A stretch of DNA of 59,165 bases. It comes from Candidatus Rokuibacteriota bacterium. Its GTDB lineage: Bacteria > Methylomirabilota > Methylomirabilia > Rokubacteriales > CSP1-6. Positions 33,021-43,172 of this stretch are shown here, piece after piece; the stretch's first letter is position 1; each line of letters begins with the position of its first letter. A program made the translations under genes and the position numbers. The stretch lies in the NCBI GenBank assembly GCA_003220265.1, contig QHRW01000129.1:1-59165 (forward strand), in the 5' to 3' direction. The notes under the pieces were generated by a model, which saw only the letters and a list, made by a program, of their open reading frames with translations, did not search any database and was not told where the DNA came from.

Positions 33021-33614
33021 ATGACTTCGAGCAAGAACGGTCCGCGTTGGCGTGTCGCAGTGATCGATGACCACGCGCCGTCGCGCGCGGCGCTGCAGGC
33101 CGCGGTAACGGATGCGGGCGGCGAGGTGGTCGGTGAGGCGCAGCGCTCGGTTGACGCGATGGCGATGGTGATGCGCGCGCGGCCCGACGTGGCGATCTTC
33201 GCGGTCGGCCTTCCCGACGGTGACGGCGTGGCCACCGCTGCCGCCGTCACCACGGCCGCGAGCTGCCCCGTGGTCCTCTTCACCAGCCACACGCAGGACG
33301 ATCTCGTCGCCCGGGCGCAGGCCGCGGGCGTGATGGCCTACCTGGTGAAGCCGCTGCGCCCGGCCGAGCTGGCGCCGGCGCTCGATCTCGCCATCGCGCG
33401 CTTTCGCGAGACGCGGGAGCTCAAGCAGACGCTGGAGGAGCGCAAGGTCATCGAGCGCGCCAAGGGCCGCTTGATGGATCGCCTGCGGCTCACCGAGGAG
33501 GAAGCGTTCCGCCGCCTGCGGCGCGCGGCGATGAACAGCCGGCGGCCGATGGTGGAGATCGCGCGCGCCGTGCTCGTCTCCGAGTCAGTCACCGAGGACC
33601 TGCCCGCGATTTAG
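33021..33614 (+). CDS. ANTAR-domain RNA-binding antiterminator with degenerate receiver
   Basis: The 197-residue protein has an N-terminal receiver-like domain (VAVIDDHAPSRAAL to AYLVKPLRPAEL), a coiled coil, then an ANTAR domain from about residue 135 (VIERAKGRLMDRLRLTEEEA, RRLRRAAMNSRRPMVEIA). ANTAR domains bind tandem hairpins in leader RNAs and prevent termination. The phosphoacceptor position reads Ala61 in IFAVGLPDGDG, so the receiver should not be phosphorylated. AmiR, which binds the amide sensor AmiC, also lacks a working phospho-site. Here the next gene encodes the related urea-binding protein UrtA. A regulator of urea uptake and urease is the natural reading. Confidence 0.88.
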   Translation: MTSSKNGPRWRVAVIDDHAPSRAALQAAVTDAGGEVVGEAQRSVDAMAMVMRARPDVAIFAVGLPDGDGVATAAAVTTAASCPVVLFTSHTQDDLVARAQAAGVMAYLVKPLRPAELAPALDLAIARFRETRELKQTLEERKVIERAKGRLMDRLRLTEEEAFRRLRRAAMNSRRPMVEIARAVLVSESVTEDLPAI

Positions 33615-33621
33615 GCAGTGC

Positions 33622-33640
33622 GGGGACGGCTCGCGTCCCC
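33622..33640 (+). terminator. Hairpin after the ANTAR gene
   Basis: GGGGACG pairs with CGTCCCC around a five-base loop, eight bases after the ANTAR stop. No T-run follows. It would separate the regulator transcript from the sigma54-type promoter that starts 29 bases later. Confidence 0.5.
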
Positions 33641-33668
33641 ATCTCATCGAATTCGTTCACCTCGACTC

Positions 33669-33685
33669 CGGTACACCCCTTGCTA
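33669..33685 (+). promoter_or_regulatory. Candidate sigma54 promoter of the urt-ure operon
   Basis: CGGTACACCCCTTGCTA has GG at 33670-33671 and GC at 33682-33683 with ten bases between, and TTGCT at -12. The predicted start near 33695 gives a leader of about 190 bases before urtA. Nitrogen-controlled sigma54 transcription fits the gene content. Confidence 0.6.
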
Positions 33686-33718
33686 TTTGCGCAACTCAGC
33701 GGACAACGACGTCCCCCT

Positions 33719-33865
33719 GCGGCAACGATCTGCCGCGTGCAGTGAACACGAGCGGGACCTCGCAGGCTGAGCCCGACCGTCGGGCGCCGGAGCCCTGCGG
33801 CAATCACGCCGCGGGTTCTCGGCCCGACCGTCGGGCGCCGGAGCCCTGCGCAGGCGCCCCGACGG
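33719..33865 (+). promoter_or_regulatory. Structured leader of urtA, possible ANTAR-controlled switch
   Basis: In order: a hairpin GCGGCA/TGCCGC with 6-nt loop ACGATC (33719-33736); a 29-base unit at 33771-33799; a hairpin GCGGC/GCCGC with 6-nt loop AATCAC (33797-33812); the same 29-base unit at 33822-33850; then GGCGCCCCGACGG at 33853-33865. This last strand can pair with CCGTCGGGCGCC in either copy of the unit (33777-33788 or 33828-33839; 12 pairs, one bulge). The distal pairing ends about ten bases before the urtA Shine-Dalgarno. Each unit alone also forms GCCCGA/TCGGGC. The alternative pairings suggest a switch. The loops start with A but lack the G at position 4 of known ANTAR targets. 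Confidence 0.5.
33771..33850 (+). repeat. Two exact 29-base direct repeats in the urtA leader
   Basis: Positions 33771-33799 and 33822-33850 are identical over 29 bases with a 51-base period. Both copies carry GCCCGACCGTCGGGC and then GCCGGAGCCCTGCG. They lie entirely in the untranslated leader between the candidate sigma54 promoter and urtA. Confidence 0.9.
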
Positions 33866-33884
33866 ATAAGACAAAGGAGACGTC

Positions 33885-35183
33885 ATGGCCGCGTACTCAC
33901 GCAGGGACTTCCTCAAGGGCAGCTTGGCGGCGGGCGCCGGGCTGGCCGCGCTCGGCGGCATGCCGAGCATCATCGCCGCGCAGGGCAAGGAGCCGATCAA
34001 GATCGGCGTGCTGCACTCACTGTCCGGCACGATGGCGATCAGCGAAGTCTCGCTGCGCGACGTCGTGCTCATGGCCGTCGAGGAGATCAACGCCAAGGGC
34101 GGGGTGATGGGCCGCCCGATCTCGCCGGTCGTCGTCGATCCGGCCTCGAACTGGGACCTGTTCGCCGAGAAGGCCAAGCAGCTCCTGCTCCAGGACAAGG
34201 TCGCCGTCACCTTCGGCTGCTGGACGTCGGTCAGCCGCAAGTCAGTGCTGCCGGTGTTCGAGAACAACAACGGCCTGCTCTTCTACCCCGTGCAGTACGA
34301 GGGTGAGGAGTGCAGCAAGAACGTCTTCTATACGGGTGCGTGTCCAAACCAGCAGCTGATTCCTGGTGCGGAGTATCTGATGTCCAAGGAGGGTGGGAGC
34401 TACAAGAAGTTCTACCTGCTCGGCACCGATTATGTATTCCCGCGCACGGCGAACAAGATCCTGCGCGCGTTCCTGGTGGCCAAGGGCGTGCCGAAGGAGA
34501 ACATCGAGGAGGAGTACACGCCGTTCAGCCACCAGGACTACCAGACGATCGTCGGCAAGATCAAGCGCTTCGCTTCCGGCGGCGGCGCCTGCGTGCTCTC
34601 GACGATCAACGGCGACAGCAACGTGCCCTTCTACAAGGAGTTCGCCAACCAGGGCCTGCGCTCCGAGAACGCGCCGATCATGGCCTACAGCGTGGCCGAG
34701 GACGAGCTGCGCGGCATGGACACCGCGGCGCTGGTCGGCCACCTGGCGGCGTGGAACTACTTCCAGTCCGTCGAGAACGCGGCCAACAGGAAGTTCGTGA
34801 ACGCCTTCAAGGAGTACGCGCAGAAGAAAAACCTGCCGGGCGGCGCCAAGCGCGTGACCGACGATCCGATGGAGGCCGCCTACTTCGGTGTCCACATCTG
34901 GAAGCAGGCCGTCGAGAAGGCCAAGAGCTTCGAGGTCGACGCGGTCCGGAAGGCCGTCTACGGCCAGACGTTCGCGGCGCCCGTCGGCACCATCAAGATG
35001 CACGAGTACAACCACCACACGTACCGCCCGGTGCTCATCGGCGAGATTCTCAAGGACGGCCAGTTCAAGATCATCTCGCGCACCAAGGGCAACGTGGAGC
35101 CGGAGCCGTGGTCGAAGTACACGAGCCCGGACAAGGGCTGCGACTGGGTGAATCACAAGGGCACGTATCAGAAGAAGGCCTGA
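33885..35183 (+). CDS. urtA: Urea ABC transporter substrate-binding protein
   Basis: The 432-residue protein has a twin-arginine signal (SRRDFLKGSLAAGAG), so it should be exported folded by Tat. The mature part is UrtA: IGVLHSLSGTMAISE, FYPVQYEGEECSKNVFYTG, YLLGTDYVFPRTANKI, FSHQDYQTIVGKIK and EAAYFGVHIWKQAVEKA. It binds urea (or short amides, in the FmdD/AmiC relatives) in the periplasm. AAAGGAG precedes the ATG by eight bases. It is the first gene of a single-direction urt-ure cluster. Confidence 0.95.
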   Translation: MAAYSRRDFLKGSLAAGAGLAALGGMPSIIAAQGKEPIKIGVLHSLSGTMAISEVSLRDVVLMAVEEINAKGGVMGRPISPVVVDPASNWDLFAEKAKQLLLQDKVAVTFGCWTSVSRKSVLPVFENNNGLLFYPVQYEGEECSKNVFYTGACPNQQLIPGAEYLMSKEGGSYKKFYLLGTDYVFPRTANKILRAFLVAKGVPKENIEEEYTPFSHQDYQTIVGKIKRFASGGGACVLSTINGDSNVPFYKEFANQGLRSENAPIMAYSVAEDELRGMDTAALVGHLAAWNYFQSVENAANRKFVNAFKEYAQKKNLPGGAKRVTDDPMEAAYFGVHIWKQAVEKAKSFEVDAVRKAVYGQTFAAPVGTIKMHEYNHHTYRPVLIGEILKDGQFKIISRTKGNVEPEPWSKYTSPDKGCDWVNHKGTYQKKA

Positions 35184-36829
35184 TGAAGCGACTGCTCGTG
35201 GTGTTGTTCGTGGCGTGGCTCGCCGGTCCGCCGGCGAGCCACGCGCAGTCCCCCGACGCCCTCAAGGCCCTCGCCGAGCTCGCCATCGACAATGCGGACA
35301 AGCGAGAGGCGGCGGTCGCCGTGATCGGCTCCACCAAGGATCCGAAGTGGCTGGAGTTCCTCGCCGCGCTCCGTGATGGCAACGTGTACGCGCGCGGCAA
35401 GGGCAAGGACCTCGCGGTCGTGGTGGGCGGGGCCAAGTCCACCAAGGGCGACGCCGAGGTGATCGAGATCGCGACGGCCTACGACCGCAAGCCCCTCGGC
35501 GCGGTGCCGCTGGCGAGCCTTGTCGAGATCGCCGCCGACCGGCGGCTGCGTATCGCGATCAAGCCGTTTCTCGACGCCGACGAGACGCGCCTCCAGCTCG
35601 CCAGTCCGGATCCCGAGGCGCGCCGCGGCGCCGCCGTGAAGCTCGGCCACCAGGCGGATGCCCGCGCGGCCGCGGTGGTCGAGGCGGCGATCGCCCGGGA
35701 GACCGTACCCAACGTGCGCCACGCGCTCGAGGAAGCGCTGGCGATGATCCGCCTGGCCGGCGGCGACGCGGCCGTGCGCATCCTCGCCGCCCAGGCGCTC
35801 GGCGGGCTGCACTCGTCGGACGCCATGCCCGCGCTGCAGCGGCTGGCCGCGGACACGGCCGCCACGCCGGCCGAGCGTGAGGCGGCCAGGGCGGCGATTC
35901 GCCAGATCGAGCGCTGGGGGCTGCTCGTCCGCACGGTCGAGACCGTCTTCCAGGGCGCCTCGCTCGCGTCGATTCTCCTTCTGATGGCGCTCGGGCTGGC
36001 GATCGTGTTCGGCCTCATGGGCGTCATCAACATGGCCCACGGCGAGCTGATGGCGCTGGGCGCCTACAGCACGTTCGTCGTGCAGAACGTCTTCCGCGCG
36101 CGCTGGCCGGAGCGCTTCGACGCCTACTTCGTGGTCGCGCTGCCGGTATCCTTCGTGGTGGCCGCGCTCGTCGGCATCGTGCTCGAGCGCGGCGTCATCC
36201 GCCGGCTCTACGGCCGGCCGCTGGAGACGCTGCTGCTCACGTGGGGCGCCTCGCTCATCATCCAGCAGGCGCTGCGCCTGTACTTCGGCGCCGCCAACGT
36301 GGACGTCTCGTCGCCGACGTGGCTGTCCGGCGGCTTCGCGCTGATGACCGGCCTCACGCTGCCGTTCAACCGGATCTTCATCATCGGGCTGGCCTCGGTG
36401 AGCGTGGCCGCGATGTACTGGCTGCTCTTCCGCACCGACACGGGCCTGCGCATCCGGGCGGTCACGCAGAACCGCACGATGTCGTCGTGCCTCGGCGTGC
36501 GCGCCGGCTGGGTGGACGCCACCACGTTCGCGCTCGGCGCCGGCCTCGCCGGGCTCGCGGGCTGCGCGCTCACGCAGATTGGCAACGTGGGGCCCTCGCT
36601 CGGCCAGAACTACATCGTGGACTCGTTCATGGTCGTGGTCACCGGCGGCGTCGGCAAGCTGCTGGGGACGATCCTGGCCGCGGCGGGCATCGGCACGCTG
36701 AACAAGGGCATCGAGCCGGCGCTCGGCGCCGTCTTCGCGAAGGTGGCGATCCTGATCGCGGTGATCCTCTTCCTGCAGCGCCGGCCGGCCGGCCTGTTCG
36801 CGACCCGAGGGCGTGGTGCTGAAGCCTGA
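35183..36829 (+). CDS. urtB: Urea ABC transporter permease UrtB
   Basis: The 548-residue protein has a signal peptide (LLVVLFVAWLAGPPASHAQ) and a periplasmic alpha-helical, HEAT-like region to about residue 250. A LivH-type permease follows (LMALGLAIVFGLMGVINMAHGE, then RLYGRPLETLLLTWGAS and IVDSFMVVVTGGVGKL). The N-terminal extension is usual for UrtB and distinguishes it from LivH. The ATG at 35183 shares its A with the urtA stop; longer frames to 34310 are shadows of urtA. Confidence 0.94.
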   Translation: MKRLLVVLFVAWLAGPPASHAQSPDALKALAELAIDNADKREAAVAVIGSTKDPKWLEFLAALRDGNVYARGKGKDLAVVVGGAKSTKGDAEVIEIATAYDRKPLGAVPLASLVEIAADRRLRIAIKPFLDADETRLQLASPDPEARRGAAVKLGHQADARAAAVVEAAIARETVPNVRHALEEALAMIRLAGGDAAVRILAAQALGGLHSSDAMPALQRLAADTAATPAEREAARAAIRQIERWGLLVRTVETVFQGASLASILLLMALGLAIVFGLMGVINMAHGELMALGAYSTFVVQNVFRARWPERFDAYFVVALPVSFVVAALVGIVLERGVIRRLYGRPLETLLLTWGASLIIQQALRLYFGAANVDVSSPTWLSGGFALMTGLTLPFNRIFIIGLASVSVAAMYWLLFRTDTGLRIRAVTQNRTMSSCLGVRAGWVDATTFALGAGLAGLAGCALTQIGNVGPSLGQNYIVDSFMVVVTGGVGKLLGTILAAAGIGTLNKGIEPALGAVFAKVAILIAVILFLQRRPAGLFATRGRGAEA

Positions 36830-37940
36830 GCGGCTCGGCCTCCTGACGGTCGCGCTGATCCTGGTCGTCCTGCTCCCGCTGGGCAACCTGCTGCCGCCAA
36901 GCTCGCCGCTGCACGTCTCCAACTTCACGCTCAACCTCTTCGGCAAGTTCCTGACGTACGCGATCCTCGCCCTCGGCCTCGACCTGCTGTGGGGCTACGC
37001 CGGGGTGCTCAGCCTCGGCCACGGCGTCTTCTTCGGCCTCGGCGCCTACGCCATGGGCATGCACCTCATGCTGGAGATCGGCTCCAAGAGCGTCTATCAG
37101 AGCGCGCTGCCCGACTTCATGGTGTGGAACCAGGTGAAGGAGCTGCCACTGTTCTGGCGGCCGTTCTACAGCGCGCCGTTCACGCTGGTGGCGATCGTGG
37201 TGGTGCCCGCGCTGTTCGCGCTGGTGTTCGGCTTCCTGGCCTTCCGCAGCCGGGTGCGCGGCGTGTACCTGTCCATCATCACGCAGGCGCTCGCGCTGTC
37301 GGCGTGGCTCGTGTTCAACCGCAACGAGATGAACCTGGGCGGCACCAACGGGCTCGCCGACTTCAAGACGGTCTTCGGGATCCCGCTCAACCAGCCCTCC
37401 ACGCAGCGGATGCTCTACGTGGTCACCGCGCTCACGCTGGTGGCGGCGTGGGCCCTGTGCCGCTGGATCACGCAGTCGCGGGCGGGGAAGGTGCTGGTGG
37501 CGATCCGCGATAGCGAGACGCGCGTGCTCTTCTCCGGCTACTCGCCGGCCAGCTACAAGCTCTTCGTGTTCGTCGTCTCCGCCGCCCTGGCCGGGGTGGC
37601 CGGCGCGCTCTACGCGCCGCAGGTGGGCATCATCACGCCGGCCAAGATGGGCGTGCTGCCGTCCATCGAGATGGTGGTGTGGGTGGCGGCGGGCGGGCGA
37701 GGGACGCTGATCGGCGCCGTGCTGGGCGCCATCGGCGTGAACTGGATCCAGTCCTGGCTGACCACCAGCTATCCCGACGTCTGGCTGCTCTTCCTCGGCG
37801 CGCTCTTCATGAGCGTCGTGCTGTTCATCCCCGACGGCGTCGTCGGCGCGCTGTCGCGCCTGGCCCAGCGGCTGCGCCGCCGGCCCGCGCCGCGCGTCGA
37901 GGCGCCGCAGCTCGAGCGCGCGACGGATAGCACGGCATGA
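36813..37940 (+). CDS. urtC: Urea ABC transporter permease UrtC
   Basis: The 375-residue LivM-type permease has FLTYAILALGLDLLWGYAG, LSLGHGVFFGLGAYAMG, RGVYLSIITQALAL and LGGTNGL, as in UrtC. With UrtB it forms the inner-membrane pore. The GTG at 36813 overlaps the end of urtB by 17 bases. Confidence 0.94.
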   Translation: MVLKPERLGLLTVALILVVLLPLGNLLPPSSPLHVSNFTLNLFGKFLTYAILALGLDLLWGYAGVLSLGHGVFFGLGAYAMGMHLMLEIGSKSVYQSALPDFMVWNQVKELPLFWRPFYSAPFTLVAIVVVPALFALVFGFLAFRSRVRGVYLSIITQALALSAWLVFNRNEMNLGGTNGLADFKTVFGIPLNQPSTQRMLYVVTALTLVAAWALCRWITQSRAGKVLVAIRDSETRVLFSGYSPASYKLFVFVVSAALAGVAGALYAPQVGIITPAKMGVLPSIEMVVWVAAGGRGTLIGAVLGAIGVNWIQSWLTTSYPDVWLLFLGALFMSVVLFIPDGVVGALSRLAQRLRRRPAPRVEAPQLERATDSTA

Positions 37941-38690
37941 GCGACGCCATCGTCTACCTCGAGGACGTCACGGTCGCCTACGAGGGCTTCAAGGCACTCG
38001 ACCGCCTGAACTTCTACATGGACCGCCGTGAGCTGCGCGTGGTGATCGGGCCCAACGGCGCCGGCAAGACGACCCTGCTCGACGTGATCTCGGGCCGCGT
38101 GAAGCCCGAGCACGGCCGCGTGATCTTCGGCCGCAGCACCGACCTCACCACGCTGAGCGAGAACCAGATCGCCGCCCTCGGCATCGGGCGCAAGTTCCAG
38201 ACGCCCTCCGTGTTCGTGAACCTCACGGTGTGGGAGAACGTCGAGCTGTCGCTGCGGCGGCCGAGCAAGGGCGTGCTCTCCACGCTGTTCGACCGCGACG
38301 GCGCCGGGGAGCGCGATCGCATCGGGGCCACGCTCGGCACCGTCGGCCTCGGCCCCAAGGCCGACGCGCTCGCCGGCGCGCTCTCGCACGGCGAGCGGCA
38401 GTGGCTCGAGATCGGCATGGTCATGGCGCAGGACCCCGAGTTGCTCCTGGTGGACGAGCCGGTGGCCGGCCTCACCGACGAGGAGACGGCGCGCACCGGC
38501 GAGCTGCTGGTGGACATCGCCCGCGACCGCTCGGTGCTTGTCATCGAGCACGACATGGAGTTCGTCCGCCAGATCGCGCGCACGGTGACCGTGCTCCACC
38601 AGGGGGCGGTGCTGTGCGAGGGCCCGCGCGAGCAGGTGCAGAGCGACCCGCGCGTGCTGGAGGTCTACCTCGGCCAGCGCAAGGAGACCC

Positions 38691-38704
<14 letters not shown>
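37937..38704 (+). CDS. urtD: Urea ABC transporter ATPase UrtD
   Basis: The 255-residue ATPase has Walker A GPNGAGKTTLLD, the Q-loop region IGRKFQTPSVF, the signature LSHGERQWLEIGM, Walker B LLLVDEPVAGL and the switch histidine in IEHDM. LSHGERQWLEI is characteristic of UrtD and separates it from LivG. The ATG overlaps urtC by four bases. Confidence 0.94.
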
Positions 38705-39380
<676 letters not shown>

Positions 39381-39392
39381 GACTCCCGCCCT

Positions 39393-39695
39393 ATGCACCT
39401 CACCCAGCGCGAGCAGGAAAAGCTGCTGATCTTCACGGCCGCCGAGCTGGCGCGCCGCCGCCGCGCCCGCGGCCTCAAGCTGAACCATCCCGAGGCGCTG
39501 GCCATCATCACGGCGGAGACCCTCGAGGGCATCCGCGACGGCCGCAGCGTGTCCGACCTGATGGCCGCCGGGCTCACCATCCTGCGCCGTGACGACGTGA
39601 TGGAAGGCGTGCCGGAGATGATCGACGAGGTTCAGATCGAGGGCACGTTTCCCGACGGCACCAAGCTCGTCACCATTCACCGGCCGATCCGATGA
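39393..39695 (+). CDS. ureA: Urease subunit gamma
   Basis: The 100-residue protein matches UreA: HLTQREQEKLLIFTAAELAR, LKLNHPEALAIITAETLEGI, RDGRSVSDLM and the C-terminal VQIEGTFPDGTKLVTIHRPI. It is the small structural subunit of the nickel urease. Gamma, beta and alpha subunits are separate, as in most bacteria. Confidence 0.97.
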   Translation: MHLTQREQEKLLIFTAAELARRRRARGLKLNHPEALAIITAETLEGIRDGRSVSDLMAAGLTILRRDDVMEGVPEMIDEVQIEGTFPDGTKLVTIHRPIR

Positions 39696-39730
39696 GGCAC
39701 GGTATGACCTGGAATGACAGGGAGGGGTTC

Positions 39731-39756
39731 GAGGGGAACCCTCGTGGGTTCCCCTC
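39731..39756 (+). promoter_or_regulatory. Hairpin just before ureB
   Basis: GAGGGGAACCC pairs perfectly with GGGTTCCCCTC around loop TCGT, ending four bases before the ureB ATG. An upstream GGAGGGGTTC can instead pair with GGAACC inside the stem, so two structures exclude each other. No other Shine-Dalgarno is visible, so the hairpin may set ureB translation. Confidence 0.5.
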
Positions 39757-39759
39757 CAG

Positions 39760-40106
39760 ATGATTCCCGGCGAATACTTTCTCGGCGACGGTGACGTCGT
39801 GGCCAATGCCGGCCGCCGCACGGTGGAGCTGATCGTCGCCAACACCGGCGACCGGCCGATCCAGGTCGGCTCGCACTTCCACTTCTTCGAGACCAACCGC
39901 GCGCTGCGCTTCGACCGTGCGCAGGCGTTCGGCATGCGGCTCAATATCCCCGCCGGGACCGCCGTGCGCTTCGAGCCCGGCGACGAGAAGCGCGTGACGC
40001 TGGTCGAGCTGGCCGGCGCCCGCCGCGTCTTCGGCCTCAACGCCCTCACCGAGGGCGCGACCAAGGACGCGGCGCTGAAGCGGCTGGCCGAGTGGGAGCG
40101 GCGGTC

Positions 40107-40110
<4 letters not shown>
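39760..40110 (+). CDS. ureB: Urease subunit beta
   Basis: The 116-residue protein matches UreB: IPGEYFLGDGDVVANAGRRT, VANTGDRPIQVGSHFHFFET, LRFDRAQAFGMRLNIPAGTA and RRVFGLNALTEG. The ATG at 39760 begins MIPGEYF, the family start, immediately after the hairpin. It overlaps ureC by four bases. Confidence 0.97.
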
Positions 40111-41823
<1,713 letters not shown>

Positions 41824-41825
<2 letters not shown>

Positions 41826-41859
41826 ACGGGCGATGAAAATGGAACGGGCGATGAAAATG
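41824..41859 (+). repeat. Tandem 18-base duplication at the ureC stop
   Basis: GAACGGGCGATGAAAATG occurs twice head to tail, 41824-41841 and 41842-41859. The first copy contains the last two bases of the ureC stop codon. It looks like a recent slippage duplication in the ureC-ureE gap. Confidence 0.9.
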
Positions 41860-41879
41860 GCGCATCTGCGTCGTTCCGT

Positions 41880-41947
41880 CGGAGGGGGTCTCGACGACCC
41901 CCTCCGAATCCTCCCCCAGGATTGCGCGGGCAAAGCCCGCGCTCGAA
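41880..41947 (+). repeat. Dispersed double-hairpin intergenic repeat, family R1, copy 3
   Basis: A perfect 11-bp stem CGGAGGGGGTC/GACCCCCTCCG (41880-41906) is followed by the terminal stem GCGCGGGC/GCCCGCGC with loop AAA (41924-41942) and TCGAA. The middle stem of copies 1 and 2 is missing. Relative to those copies the terminal stem has paired G-C changes that keep pairing. It sits inside the urease cluster, between structural and accessory genes, and could lower ureEFGD expression. Confidence 0.78.
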
Positions 41948-42025
41948 GCGCCCGACAGTCGCGCGGAGCCCGGTTTTGATCGCCCTCTCTGATTCAACAT
42001 TTTTCGATTGGTATGGACTGCTGTG

Positions 42026-42493
42026 ATGGTGTCGTCGAGTGCAACGAGTCCCGTAGTCGTCACCGAGAGAGCGGCGGTATCGTCTGCGGATGCGCTTGCG
42101 GGGCGCAAGCGGGACGCTTTGGTTTTGACGGCGGAGGAGAGGCGGTGGGGGCGGCGACGGGTGAGGACCGGGGATGGGCGCGAGCTGGTGCTGGCGTTGC
42201 CGACGGGGAGCGTGTTGATGCCAGGCGAGGTGCTCCACGTCGGGGATGGCTGGTATGTCGTTGTCGAAGCGGCGGCGGAGGCGGTGCTGATGGTGATGCC
42301 TCGGACGCGTGAGGAAGCGCTGCGGGTTGCGTTCGAGGTGGGGAATCGGCACTTCACGCTGGCCGTCGATGGCGCGCGGTTGCTGGTGCCCGACGATCCT
42401 GCGATGGAGCGACTGCTGACGCGGCTTGGTGTCCGGTTCGAGCGCACGCGCGCCGCCTTCCTGCCGCTCGGGCACGGGCATCGCCATGACTGA
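42026..42493 (+). CDS. ureE: Urease accessory protein UreE (nickel metallochaperone)
   Basis: The ~155-residue protein fits UreE: the N-terminal domain with RKRDALVLTAEERRWGRRRV and VLALPTGSVLMPGEVL, and the peptide-binding half AFEVGNRHFTLAVDGARLLV. The C-terminus GHGHRHD is a short histidine tail for nickel. Upstream TTG (42008) and GTG (42023) are other possible starts; the first ~20 residues are not conserved. It overlaps ureF by eight bases. Confidence 0.9.
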   Translation: MVSSSATSPVVVTERAAVSSADALAGRKRDALVLTAEERRWGRRRVRTGDGRELVLALPTGSVLMPGEVLHVGDGWYVVVEAAAEAVLMVMPRTREEALRVAFEVGNRHFTLAVDGARLLVPDDPAMERLLTRLGVRFERTRAAFLPLGHGHRHD

Positions 42494-43172
42494 GGCGCTC
42501 CTCGCGCTGCTGCGGTTTGCCGATGGGCTGTTTCCAGCCGGCGGCTTCGCGCACTCGCTCGGCCTCGAGACGTACGTGCAGGACGGCGCCGTCACCGATC
42601 GCGCGGGGCTGGAGGCGTTCGTGAGCGCGCACCTCGAGGGCTCGGCCGGGCCGGCCGACGCCGTGGCCGCGGCGAGTGCGGTGCGGCTGGCCGCCGCCGG
42701 AGACCTCGCCGGCTGGGTGGCGCTCGACGCGCGGCTGGAGGCGATGAAGCCCGTGCCCGAGACTCGCGCGGCGAGCCGCCAGATGGGCCGCCAGACGTTG
42801 CGCATTGCCGCCGCCACCGGCGACGATGCGTTCCTTTCGGCCCTGGCGCGTGCCGTGGACGACGGCCTCGCCGGCGGTCATCACGCGGCCGTGTTCGGCG
42901 CGGCGCTCGGGCGCGCGGGCGCCGAGGCCGAGGACGCAGCAGCGGCGTACCTCTATGCCACGGCGGCGCTACTGGTGGGCGCCGGACTGCGGCTGCTCGC
43001 GCTCGGCCAGCTCGACGGCCAGCGGGTGTTGACGGCGGTGCGGCCCCGCATCGCGCGCCTCGCGCAGGCGGCCGCCGCCGCCACGCCGGAGGACATGTGG
43101 TCGTTCAATCCCGGCCTCGAGCTGGCCGGCATCCGCCACGCCACGCTGGAGGCGCGGCTCTTCCGCTCGTGA
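42486..43172 (+). CDS. ureF: Urease accessory protein UreF
   Basis: The 228-residue helical protein has LLRFADGLFPAGGFAHSLGLE, ARLEAMKPVPETRAASRQMGR and QLDGQRVLTAVRPRIARL, as in UreF. It acts with UreD and UreG in nickel insertion. The ATG at 42486 begins MTEALLALLRFAD. A frame extending to 42426 reads ureE out of frame. Confidence 0.93.
   Translation: MTEALLALLRFADGLFPAGGFAHSLGLETYVQDGAVTDRAGLEAFVSAHLEGSAGPADAVAAASAVRLAAAGDLAGWVALDARLEAMKPVPETRAASRQMGRQTLRIAAATGDDAFLSALARAVDDGLAGGHHAAVFGAALGRAGAEAEDAAAAYLYATAALLVGAGLRLLALGQLDGQRVLTAVRPRIARLAQAAAAATPEDMWSFNPGLELAGIRHATLEARLFRS

Noticed and set aside
33719..33812. The two 6-nt-loop hairpins as a canonical ANTAR target
   Set aside because: Loops ACGATC and AATCAC begin with A but have no G at position 4, and they are about 60 bases apart; I kept them only as part of the leader description.
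41833..41979. 48-codon ORF across the 18-base duplication and R1 copy 3
   Set aside because: It consists of translated repeat and hairpin DNA, has no ribosome binding site, and no matching frame exists in the other R1 copies.
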